Below, in pieces: positions 8,200 through 15,793 of a stretch of 43,253 nt of DNA. A model generated the notes under the pieces. The model worked only from the letters and a program-made list of their open reading frames with translations. It did no database searches and was not told the origin of the DNA. The number at the start of each line of letters is the position of its first letter. The first letter of the stretch is position 1. Where the stretch lies: NCBI GenBank assembly GCA_019114305.1, contig DXFU01000083.1, forward strand, positions 1 through 43,253, written 5' to 3'. This DNA is from Candidatus Hungatella pullicola. GTDB lineage: Bacteria; Bacillota; Clostridia; Lachnospirales; Lachnospiraceae. The position numbers and the translations under genes are program-made.

Positions 8200-9036
8200 C
8201 TATTTGCGTCCATATGCCTCCAGCAGTTCTCTTGACGCAACCGCATTGTCTGGCTTGCTGTCCTCAATGGTCATCTGGATATATGGCTTTTCTTTCTTCA
8301 CAAAATCCATAATCACATCGTACTTCATTACTCCTGTACCCGGAGCACCGGAAATCACCTTTCCATCCTGCAGCACAAAATCCTTCATGTGGATTACATC
8401 AACGTATTCTCCCAGATCTTCAATTGCCTCTTTGATTACACTTTCATAATCCAGACAGTTTTCCGGAGACAGCAGATTAACCGGATCCAGAATAATTCTT
8501 AAATTAGGAGAATCAATGGCTTTTAATACTTTTAAGGCTCTCTTGGAGTTACATACAATATGACTCCAAACAGGCTCTATGGCCATAATCACTCCAAACT
8601 TCTCCGCACATTCCACCACTGGTCTTAAATTGGTGATAAATGTTTCCAGAGCTTCCTCTGTATGACTCTTTTCCGGATCATACTTGTACTCCGGGTTGGG
8701 ATTGCCTGTCTCTGTTCCCACTACGCTGCAGCCCAGAATGGAAGCAAAACGCAGATGGGCAAAGTAACGGTTCTGAATCTTCTTAAGCTCCAGCGGATCC
8801 GGATGAGCAAGATTCAAATAGCATCCCAGTACAGCCACATCTACATCATTTGCCGCAAACATTTTTCGAAGATAGGCAGCAAACCCTGGTGTCAGCGCAG
8901 AATCCGCTGTGGAGTACTCCTTAATCGTCTTGGCCAATGCCAGATGCACACAGGAAAAACCCTGCTGATGGGCAATGGCTGCTCTCTCCTCCAAAGTTCC
9001 TGGTGCTACATCGTGTAATCTGATTCCTATCTGCAT
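8200..9036 (-). CDS. TIM-barrel sugar isomerase/epimerase-like protein (AP endonuclease 2 superfamily)
   Basis: A 278-residue cytoplasmic protein with the xylose isomerase-like TIM-barrel pattern. Likely divalent-metal ligands are the Glu of MAIEPVW, the Asp of RIILDPVN, the His of VDVIHMKDF and the Glu of QMTIEDS. A ribosome site (GGGGGA) lies 7-8 nt before the ATG. It is the last gene of the GH105-like/SGNH/GH28 operon and ends at a strong terminator. The substrate cannot be read from the sequence. An isomerisation or epimerisation of a uronate or rhamnose-derived sugar released from pectin is a reasonable inference, notably because no uxaC is present in the window. It is unlikely to be a true endonuclease given its context. 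Confidence 0.8.
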   Translation of the reverse strand: MQIGIRLHDVAPGTLEERAAIAHQQGFSCVHLALAKTIKEYSTADSALTPGFAAYLRKMFAANDVDVAVLGCYLNLAHPDPLELKKIQNRYFAHLRFASILGCSVVGTETGNPNPEYKYDPEKSHTEEALETFITNLRPVVECAEKFGVIMAIEPVWSHIVCNSKRALKVLKAIDSPNLRIILDPVNLLSPENCLDYESVIKEAIEDLGEYVDVIHMKDFVLQDGKVISGAPGTGVMKYDVIMDFVKKEKPYIQMTIEDSKPDNAVASRELLEAYGRK

Positions 9037-9068
9037 AATGAAATCCCCCTTATCTCCTATATACTAGA

Positions 9069-10625
9069 TTATCTGGATACAAAATTGTCAATTCCGCTCA
9101 GTTCAAAGTCCTGACCTTCCTGTCCTTTTACGGTAACATTTTCGCATACCAGTTTCTCTACATTACTGATCATAAATCCCTTCTTAGAGCAGTCCTCAAT
9201 ACCGCTTAACATAGCAGGAACTCCAACTTTCGCATTCTCAGCAAAGGATACGGACACATTTTTCAACTCTACAATCTTAATCTTCTGCTCCGGAAGCCCA
9301 TAGAAGAAGGAAGCTGCTACATGGCAGTTCTCTGCCTGAATGTTGGTAAAATACAGGCTTTCCACGCATGGAGTTCTGTCGTCTACCGGAAGAGGCTCTC
9401 TGGACTGAACATACTCAGTCTTTCCGTCGGGATCACAGAAGTAAAAGCTGTTAACCACAAAGGGGGTCATTACGTGATCCATCTTAATCTGATCAAAATA
9501 AATATCAGACAGAACAGAATCTTTTCCTCTTCCTCTTCTTGTCTTAATTCTTAATCCCCTGTCTGTATTGCGGAACAGACAATTTTCCACATGAATATTC
9601 TTTACTCCCGCTCCCACTTCACTTCCTACTGTGACCGCGCCATGGCCATTCTCCATCAGGCACTGGCGGATAGTAAAGTTTTCAGAAGGTGTTTTATATC
9701 TCCGACCCATATAAATCTTTCCGGATTTGATAGCGATACAATCGTCTCCCAGGGAGAAGTGAAGGCCGATAATATCAACATTTTTGCAGGATTCCGGATC
9801 CAGACCATCTGTATTCGGCGAGTTAGCCGGATTGTTCACAGTAAGATCCACAAACTTCAGATCCTGGCTGAAATACGGATGAAGCACCCAGGTAGGGCTG
9901 TTCTTAAGAGTAAAGCCCTGAAGGGTAATATTTTTACATCTCTCCAGAAATACCATGCGAGGACGGAACGCCCCCCGCATTACTTTGGGATTATTCCACC
10001 AGTTTTCAAAAGAAGCCTGTCCATTTACAGTTCCCTGTCCGTAAATCACCACATCCTCCACATCAATTCCTGTAAGAATACCGGCAAACATTGGAAGAGG
10101 ATTTCCCTCCCAGGTTCCCAGATTATAATCATCAGTCTCATCCCAGCTTTCAATCATGCCCGGGAAGCGGACAAATTTCCACCGGTCTGTATCCGCCTGC
10201 AGTTCAGCTCCCTCTGACAGTTCCAAGCGCAGATGACTCTTTAAAAACAGGCTGGTAATTCTGTAGGATCCTTTTGGAATTAAAACTCTTCCGTCCTTAG
10301 GACATGCCATAATAGCGGCCTGGATAAAGGTAGTGTCATCCTGGACTCCGTCTCCTTTAGCGCCTAAATCCTTTACATTGATGGTAACAAATTCATAGTC
10401 CGTCTTAACTGAAACTTTTCCTGAAGCTCCATCCTTTCCCTTTACCTCAATTTCATAGGCAGTATCCGGCTTTAATCCGAAAATGGAGGTAACAACCTTA
10501 GATGTAGTTTTAACGGGAGTTCCATTTACACAGATCTCATATTCCTGGACTGTCTCATAAATCCCTCCGTCCTGGATTTCTATGGTTGCTGATCTCGCTG
10601 TGGAGACAATTAATTTTACCGTCAT
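9069..10625 (-). CDS. Glycoside hydrolase family 28, cytoplasmic polygalacturonase/exo-galacturonidase
   Basis: Hydrolyses alpha-1,4-galacturonosyl (or rhamnogalacturonan) linkages with inversion. The 518 residues have an N-terminal fibronectin III-like beta domain (about 1-78), then the right-handed beta-helix beginning NVKDLGAKGDGVQDDT. All GH28 signatures are present: NTDGLD (271-276, Asp273), GDD (Asp294 and Asp295), GHG (327-329) and RIK (359-361). There is no signal peptide or anchor, so it should act inside the cell on imported oligosaccharides, which suits an exo-acting enzyme. It is 14 nt from the SGNH gene and 32 nt from the TIM-barrel gene in one operon under the operators at 12177-12237. 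Confidence 0.93.
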   Translation of the reverse strand: MTVKLIVSTARSATIEIQDGGIYETVQEYEICVNGTPVKTTSKVVTSIFGLKPDTAYEIEVKGKDGASGKVSVKTDYEFVTINVKDLGAKGDGVQDDTTFIQAAIMACPKDGRVLIPKGSYRITSLFLKSHLRLELSEGAELQADTDRWKFVRFPGMIESWDETDDYNLGTWEGNPLPMFAGILTGIDVEDVVIYGQGTVNGQASFENWWNNPKVMRGAFRPRMVFLERCKNITLQGFTLKNSPTWVLHPYFSQDLKFVDLTVNNPANSPNTDGLDPESCKNVDIIGLHFSLGDDCIAIKSGKIYMGRRYKTPSENFTIRQCLMENGHGAVTVGSEVGAGVKNIHVENCLFRNTDRGLRIKTRRGRGKDSVLSDIYFDQIKMDHVMTPFVVNSFYFCDPDGKTEYVQSREPLPVDDRTPCVESLYFTNIQAENCHVAASFFYGLPEQKIKIVELKNVSVSFAENAKVGVPAMLSGIEDCSKKGFMISNVEKLVCENVTVKGQEGQDFELSGIDNFVSR

Positions 10626-10639
10626 GTTCCTTTTCTCCT

Positions 10640-11299
10640 TTATAACTGATAATTAATAAAATTATAGATCTTCCTGGTCAGCCGTTTATAGCCTTCTTCT
10701 CCCGGATGAAGGCCGTCAGGCAGGTGACGCTCTTTTCTCTCAGCCACATCTGTGGTCAATCCGGATTTGGTAAACAAATCCAGAACCGGAACTCCATAAA
10801 AACCGCACACCTCTAAAATTGCTTTCCTGTAATCAGACAGATAAAAACCTGCCTGATTCTTTGTATTCCAGTGAGGATAATCCTTAAAGCCATCAATGCG
10901 CATAGGTGTTATCATGCACAGCTCCCCAGCCGGATACTTCTTAAGCAGTCCCCTGATAAGCGTATTGAGGGCCCCATAAAAAGTATTCCCTTCTTCTGGA
11001 AAAGGATTTTTCCCCCTCTCCTGGCAAACTCCCAGAGGAACCCCGTGATTAAAATCATTGATTCCTCCAAATACAACGATCACATCCCCATCCGGCTTCA
11101 TATAAGAATACCGCTCTACAAAGCTGTCATCTCTCTCATCCGTAAGAGAAATGGTGGAACCGCTTACGCCATAGTTGACAAATTCAGTTTCCGGCATCAG
11201 CTCAGCCAGATAGTTCACCCAGCTGACGCCATCATTTCCGGCTCCATATGTAATGCTGTCTCCCAGACAATAGATTTTTTTGCCTTTATACCAGTTCAT
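10640..11299 (-). CDS. SGNH/GDSL-family esterase
   Basis: A 219-residue SGNH hydrolase. Block I is CLGDSITYG with nucleophile Ser15, block II has Gly44 in NYGVSGS, block III is GGIND with Asn81, and block V is DGLHP with Asp195 and His198, so all catalytic residues are present. There is no signal peptide, so it acts in the cytoplasm. Its position between the GH105-like protein and GH28 suggests that it removes acetyl groups from galacturonic acid residues of imported pectin oligosaccharides, as rhamnogalacturonan acetylesterases do. Substrate assignment is inference. The ATG has GGGGA about 11 nt upstream. Confidence 0.87.
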   Translation of the reverse strand: MNWYKGKKIYCLGDSITYGAGNDGVSWVNYLAELMPETEFVNYGVSGSTISLTDERDDSFVERYSYMKPDGDVIVVFGGINDFNHGVPLGVCQERGKNPFPEEGNTFYGALNTLIRGLLKKYPAGELCMITPMRIDGFKDYPHWNTKNQAGFYLSDYRKAILEVCGFYGVPVLDLFTKSGLTTDVAERKERHLPDGLHPGEEGYKRLTRKIYNFINYQL

Positions 11300-11342
11300 C
11301 TCTTCTGCTTCCCCGATCCTTTCGTCTCCTTACCTGTATAAA

Positions 11343-11383
11343 TAAGGATTCCACGAAATCTGGTCCAATCCGTGAAATCCTTA
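11343..11383 (-). other. Intergenic hairpin between the GH105-like and SGNH genes
   Basis: 13-nt arms (11343-11355 with 11371-11383) pair with one mismatch around a 15-nt loop. No T-run follows on the minus strand, so it is more likely an mRNA processing or stability element than a terminator. Confidence 0.4.
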
Positions 11384-11419
11384 CTCCAAAAGGCTGCCGC
11401 CAAGTTTCAAGTCTGTTTC

Positions 11420-12076
11420 CTAGTCCAGCCCGCCTGTTTTTTTCAGGATCTCATACTGTGCGTTAACCATAGTATATACGCCGTTCTTCTCACCGCCGCT
11501 TTTTGCAGCCTGGCTCCAGGCTCTGATTCCATAATCTCTGTATTTCTCCGGCTGCAGTACTCTTAAGTTGCAGGCCTTTAGAACAGAGTAGGCCAGAATC
11601 ATTCTGTCAGAAGAGTCTTCCATTCCCGGAAGAAATTCCTTGATTTTTTTACAGAACAGATCTTTAAGCTCTCTGTAATATTCATAAATCTCCTGAGACA
11701 TCTGCTCCACTGTATTAATCAAAGCAGCCATGTCTTCCGGAGTTAAACTCTCTTTCTCTGTAAATGCCTGAGCAATCAGATTATAATGCTCCTTCTTCCT
11801 GTATGCTGTCTCATAGGCAGCCATAAACGGCATAAGCTTTAAAGAAGCATCGCCTGAATTTGCAATCCTGTCCATTGCCTTTTTATACTTCTCATCACCG
11901 GTCTGCTCAAGCCCGAAGAAATAAGCCACAGCGTCTTCCTCAGGCAGCATTTCTTCGCTATCTGTCAGCGCCTCCATACACTTAAGAATCTGTGTCTTAA
12001 GGCCCTCATCTCCCTCTGCCTCATACTGCTGAATCCATCCCAGCAGCTCATATGGTTTCATCTTCTTACTCTCCAT
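11420..12076 (-). CDS. Small GH105/GH88-like helical protein without the catalytic centre
   Basis: A 218-residue, mostly helical protein at the head of the pectin operon. Repeats such as VAYFFGLEQTGDEKYKKAMDR, LMPFMAAYETAYRKKEHYN and LAYSVLKACNLRVLQPEKYRDYGIRAW resemble helices of the (alpha/alpha)6 barrel of unsaturated glucuronyl/rhamnogalacturonyl hydrolases. The neighbouring GH105 has SYEAYGEKAFRG at the matching place. The segment with the catalytic Asp/His (WLDGLYM and related) is missing. It could be a truncated paralogue, a regulatory or carbohydrate-binding remnant, or an uncharacterised family. I chose ATG at 12076: AAGGG lies 9 nt upstream, whereas the GTG at 12082 would leave 3 nt. 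Confidence 0.65.
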   Translation of the reverse strand: MESKKMKPYELLGWIQQYEAEGDEGLKTQILKCMEALTDSEEMLPEEDAVAYFFGLEQTGDEKYKKAMDRIANSGDASLKLMPFMAAYETAYRKKEHYNLIAQAFTEKESLTPEDMAALINTVEQMSQEIYEYYRELKDLFCKKIKEFLPGMEDSSDRMILAYSVLKACNLRVLQPEKYRDYGIRAWSQAAKSGGEKNGVYTMVNAQYEILKKTGGLD

Positions 12077-12176
12077 AATCACTCGCCCTTTTTTCCATTC
12101 TGGCGGGCTGAAACGTCTTCTGATCTCCCCGCCGATCTACAATTACCCTCCGGCAGCCACAGCCTCTCCGGATTTG

Positions 12177-12190
12177 TGTAAGCAGTTACA
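12177..12190. promoter_or_regulatory. Secondary, imperfect LacI-family operator (O2)
   Basis: TGTAAGCAGTTACA keeps both TGTAA/TTACA arms and differs from the perfect island operator by one base in the right half. It lies in the leader, 48 bp from the centre of the primary operator, a spacing that could permit cooperative binding or looping. Confidence 0.5.
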
Positions 12191-12225
12191 TTGTATTTCC
12201 CATTACTCTCGTAACACTTCCTTAC

Positions 12226-12237
12226 GTAAGCGCTTAC
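12226..12237. promoter_or_regulatory. Primary LacI-family operator (O1) of the GH28 operon
   Basis: GTAAGCGCTTAC is a perfect 12-bp palindrome identical to the one in the LacI gene promoter. It lies just downstream of the -10 box and would cover the early transcribed region, as at uxaA. Binding by CcpA is an alternative because the motif also fits the catabolite-responsive element pattern. Confidence 0.75.
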
Positions 12238-12247
12238 ATCTTTTTTC

Positions 12248-12276
12248 ATTATATCATCTCACCCTGTATAATTCAA
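12248..12276 (-). promoter_or_regulatory. Promoter of the GH105-like/SGNH/GH28/TIM operon
   Basis: On the minus strand TTGAAT (12276-12271), a 17-bp spacer and a perfect TATAAT (12253-12248). The start site would be near 12241, directly before operator O1. Confidence 0.78.
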
Positions 12277-12365
12277 GCAGTTCCTGCCTCTTGTTGCGGA
12301 TTAAAAGGCCTGTAAAAAAACGGGTCTGAGCAGGAATTTAAAGACAGGGGTAAGTTTTTTCAGAG

Positions 12366-12400
12366 CAAAAAAAGGGAATATCTCCCACGAAATATTCCCT
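12366..12400 (-). terminator. Terminator of the GH105 gene
   Basis: A 9-bp stem (12373-12381 with 12392-12400) is followed on the minus strand by seven consecutive T residues. It lies 12 nt after the GH105 stop codon and insulates the downstream operon promoter. Confidence 0.82.
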
Positions 12401-12412
12401 GAATTTCATTTG

Positions 12413-13543
12413 TTAAATTTCCTTGTTAAGACGGCGCATCTCTGTATATGCCAATAGGAAAGGACCTACGCCTTTGGCATCATCCTTTACAATAGGTTCG
12501 GACATATAGTAATCATACATTCCGGATCTTCTGTCCTTGCCGCCAAGACCTGCCACCAGACAAATTCCACCAAGGCTCATATGTCCCTCTTCCACATTCA
12601 GATAAGTCTTACAGATTCCCCGGAAAGCTTTCTCCCCATAAGCCTCATAAGACTGAGGAAGGAACCCCAGACGAACTCCCTTTAAAATGGCGTAGGATAA
12701 AATAGCGCTTCCGCTGGTCTCCAGATAGTTTTTATCCATGCCGCCCAAATTAACAATCTGATACCACATTCCGCTTTCATCCTGATATTTCAGAAGGGAG
12801 TCAATGAGATCTCTGAAAATCTCCTTCATCTTCTCGTAAGGTTCAGCGTCAGACGGATCTGCCTTGTCCAGAGTATCCAAAAGGGCCATAGAATACCATC
12901 CAAGGGCTCTCAGCCAGAAATGCTGGGAAAGGCCTGTTACCTTGTCACACCAGAACATCTCTCTGGAAGAGTCGTAGGCATGATAGTAAAGACCAGTTTC
13001 AGTATCTCTCATGTGTTTTACCACATTAAAGAACTGGCCGTAAATATCCTGATAATTCTTCTTATCGTTAAAGCGTGTCTCATATTCCATGTAAAACGGC
13101 TGACACATATACAGGCCATCCAACCATACCTGATTGGGATAAATATTCTTGTGCCAGAAATTGCCTTCTTTGGTTCTGGGCATTTTCTGAACCTGGCTGT
13201 ATACCAGATCAATGGCCTTTCTGTATTTTTCCTTTCCTGTGAGATCATAAAGCTCAAAAAGAGTCTTTCCGGCATTTACATTATCAATATTCAGCTCTTC
13301 TACATTGTAGCCGTCGATTGTTCCGTCTTCCCTTACTCGATAATCAATAAAATGATCCGCAAAATCCAGATATTTCTTATCTCCGGTAATGGAATACATT
13401 TCCAGAACAGCCTTAATCATGCAACCGTCAATATAATTCCAGGTTGACTTCTTCCCCTGCAGAATCGCCTCAATATTCCACGCAGGTCTGTCCGGCGTAC
13501 TTTTTTCCAACAATTCGTCGATATACTTTTCAATTACGTCCAC
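12413..13543 (-). CDS. Unsaturated rhamnogalacturonyl hydrolase, GH105
   Basis: Removes the unsaturated galacturonyl residue left at oligosaccharide ends by pectate or rhamnogalacturonan lyases, by hydrating its double bond. The 376 residues form an (alpha/alpha)6 barrel. Conserved residues correspond to the YteR/YesR active site: Asp87 in NIDNVNAG, His131 in FWHKN and Asp142 in NQVWLDGLYM; WLRALGWYSMAL and ETSGSAIL are also typical. There is no signal peptide, so it is cytoplasmic. The start is GTG with GGGAG 7 nt upstream. It has its own promoter and terminator. No island operator is visible at this promoter, so it may be regulated differently from the GH28 operon. Confidence 0.93.
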   Translation of the reverse strand: MDVIEKYIDELLEKSTPDRPAWNIEAILQGKKSTWNYIDGCMIKAVLEMYSITGDKKYLDFADHFIDYRVREDGTIDGYNVEELNIDNVNAGKTLFELYDLTGKEKYRKAIDLVYSQVQKMPRTKEGNFWHKNIYPNQVWLDGLYMCQPFYMEYETRFNDKKNYQDIYGQFFNVVKHMRDTETGLYYHAYDSSREMFWCDKVTGLSQHFWLRALGWYSMALLDTLDKADPSDAEPYEKMKEIFRDLIDSLLKYQDESGMWYQIVNLGGMDKNYLETSGSAILSYAILKGVRLGFLPQSYEAYGEKAFRGICKTYLNVEEGHMSLGGICLVAGLGGKDRRSGMYDYYMSEPIVKDDAKGVGPFLLAYTEMRRLNKEI

Positions 13544-13614
13544 GTTTCTTCTCCCTTATCTTGTATTCCAGACAACCTGTCAACGCTTCCATGGCCGTCT
13601 GCTCTTTTATAAAC

Positions 13615-13643
13615 ATTCTATATCCTTTTTCTGTTCATTGCAA
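13615..13643 (-). promoter_or_regulatory. Promoter of the GH105 gene
   Basis: On the minus strand TTGCAA (13643-13638), a 17-bp spacer and TAGAAT (13620-13615), about 72 bp before the GTG start. Confidence 0.6.
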
Positions 13644-13787
13644 GATTATATCCTGTATTTTTTCTCACTATCCAACATAAAACAATTTTAATCTTTATAT
13701 TTTGTATCTTTTGTATATATTCTATCTGCTTTTTTGTGCTATTTTTCCTCTTCTTTCCCCAGTGGTTTATGATAAAATAAGTAAAAT

Positions 13788-13809
13788 GGCCGAAGCAGCT
13801 GCTTTGGCC
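13788..13809. promoter_or_regulatory. 22-bp GC-rich dyad in the esterase leader
   Basis: Two 11-bp arms are complementary except for a single G/T pair (13792 and 13805), which would be a G-U pair in RNA. It lies between the probable -10 and the ribosome site of the esterase gene. No T-run follows, so an operator or a leader hairpin is more likely than a terminator. Confidence 0.5.
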
Positions 13810-13847
13810 CTGTAATTCCTACAACAACAGAATAAACGGAGGATATT

Positions 13848-14660
13848 ATGAAACAATTTACCAGACAAATTAAAGTATCTCCTGATACGCTTGGGGAGTT
13901 AACCGCTTATCTTCTTGATTCCATCAGCACCGATCCTGACAAAAAGCGTATGGCAGTGATCATCTGTCCCGGCGGCGGCTATAATCATGTCTCTGACCGA
14001 GAGGGTGAACCCATTGCCGCTCAGTTTCTATCCATGGGATATCACGCTTTTGTACTCCGCTACAGCCTTGCCCCCCACGTATTTCCTGCCTCTTTAAAGG
14101 AGCTGGCCTCAGCGGTGGCTATGGTCCGTGCCAATGCGGATGAATGGAAGGTAGACCCAAACAGAATTCTGGTATGCGGATTTTCTGCTGGAGGCCATCT
14201 GGCCGCTTCCCTGGGTATTTACTGGGACAGCGATTTTCTTGCCAGCTCCCTGTCTCTCTCCAAAGAAATGATCAAGCCTGACGGTATGATTCTTGGCTAC
14301 CCAGTGATTACCTCCGGCCCATTCTGCCATCCAGGCTCCTTTGAAAAGCTTCTTGGAGACAAAGCGGAGGATAAAGAGGCCCGCCAGTTTGTCTCCATTG
14401 AGACCCATGTAACCTCCAGTTTTCCAAAAACCTTCCTCTGGCACACAGCTGCTGATCAGTCTGTACCTGTAGAAAACAGTCTTCTGCTGGCCCAGGCTCT
14501 GATTCAAAATCAGGTTAATTTGGAGATGCATATCTATCCAGTTGGCTGCCATGGTCTTTCCCTTGCCACCAGCGAGGTATCCTCTCCCGACGGCCGCTGC
14601 GTAGAGCCACAGTGCCAAAGCTGGGTATCTTTGGTTAAAACCTGGCTGGAGAATTTTTAA
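13848..14660 (+). CDS. Alpha/beta hydrolase, acetyl-esterase-like
   Basis: A 270-residue serine esterase of the BD-FAE/acetyl-xylan-esterase type. Motifs are IICPGGGY (oxyanion loop, 41-44), GFSAGGH with nucleophile Ser113, Asp203 in TAADQSVPV and His235 in GCHGLSL, so the catalytic triad is complete. There is no signal peptide, so it is cytoplasmic. GGAGG lies shortly before the ATG. It is divergent from GH105 at the edge of the pectin island, which suggests deacetylation of pectin or hemicellulose oligosaccharides alongside the SGNH enzyme. The substrate is not determined by sequence, and a xylan-related role is equally possible. Confidence 0.88.
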   Translation: MKQFTRQIKVSPDTLGELTAYLLDSISTDPDKKRMAVIICPGGGYNHVSDREGEPIAAQFLSMGYHAFVLRYSLAPHVFPASLKELASAVAMVRANADEWKVDPNRILVCGFSAGGHLAASLGIYWDSDFLASSLSLSKEMIKPDGMILGYPVITSGPFCHPGSFEKLLGDKAEDKEARQFVSIETHVTSSFPKTFLWHTAADQSVPVENSLLLAQALIQNQVNLEMHIYPVGCHGLSLATSEVSSPDGRCVEPQCQSWVSLVKTWLENF

Positions 14661-14684
14661 TTTTCAGTATCAGTTTTCCCCATC

Positions 14685-14733
14685 AAAAAAACACGCAGAA
14701 AAAGGACTTTCGTTCCTTCCCTGCGTGTTTTTT
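14685..14733. terminator. Bidirectional terminator between the esterase and pfkA
   Basis: The arms aaaaaaacacgcag (14685-14698) and ctgcgtgtttttt (14721-14733) pair over 13 bp, with A and T runs at the outer ends, and a smaller inner stem fills the loop. It serves both convergent genes. Confidence 0.85.
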
Positions 14734-14746
14734 ATTCTAAAACAAT

Positions 14747-15793
<1,047 letters not shown>

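Larger units (their letters stand above)
12077..12412. other. Gene-free control region between the GH28 operon and GH105
   Basis: These 336 bases hold no convincing gene. Reading on the minus strand they contain the terminator of the GH105 gene, then the promoter and two operators of the GH105-like/SGNH/GH28/TIM operon, and about 95 bases of leader. The individual elements are listed separately. Confidence 0.8.
13544..13847. other. Divergent promoter region between GH105 and the alpha/beta esterase
   Basis: These 304 bases are AT-rich and gene-free. They carry the GH105 promoter (minus strand), a plausible -10 for the esterase (TATGAT at 13768-13773, with no good -35) and a GC-rich dyad in the esterase leader. 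No GTAAG-type operator was found here. Confidence 0.7.
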
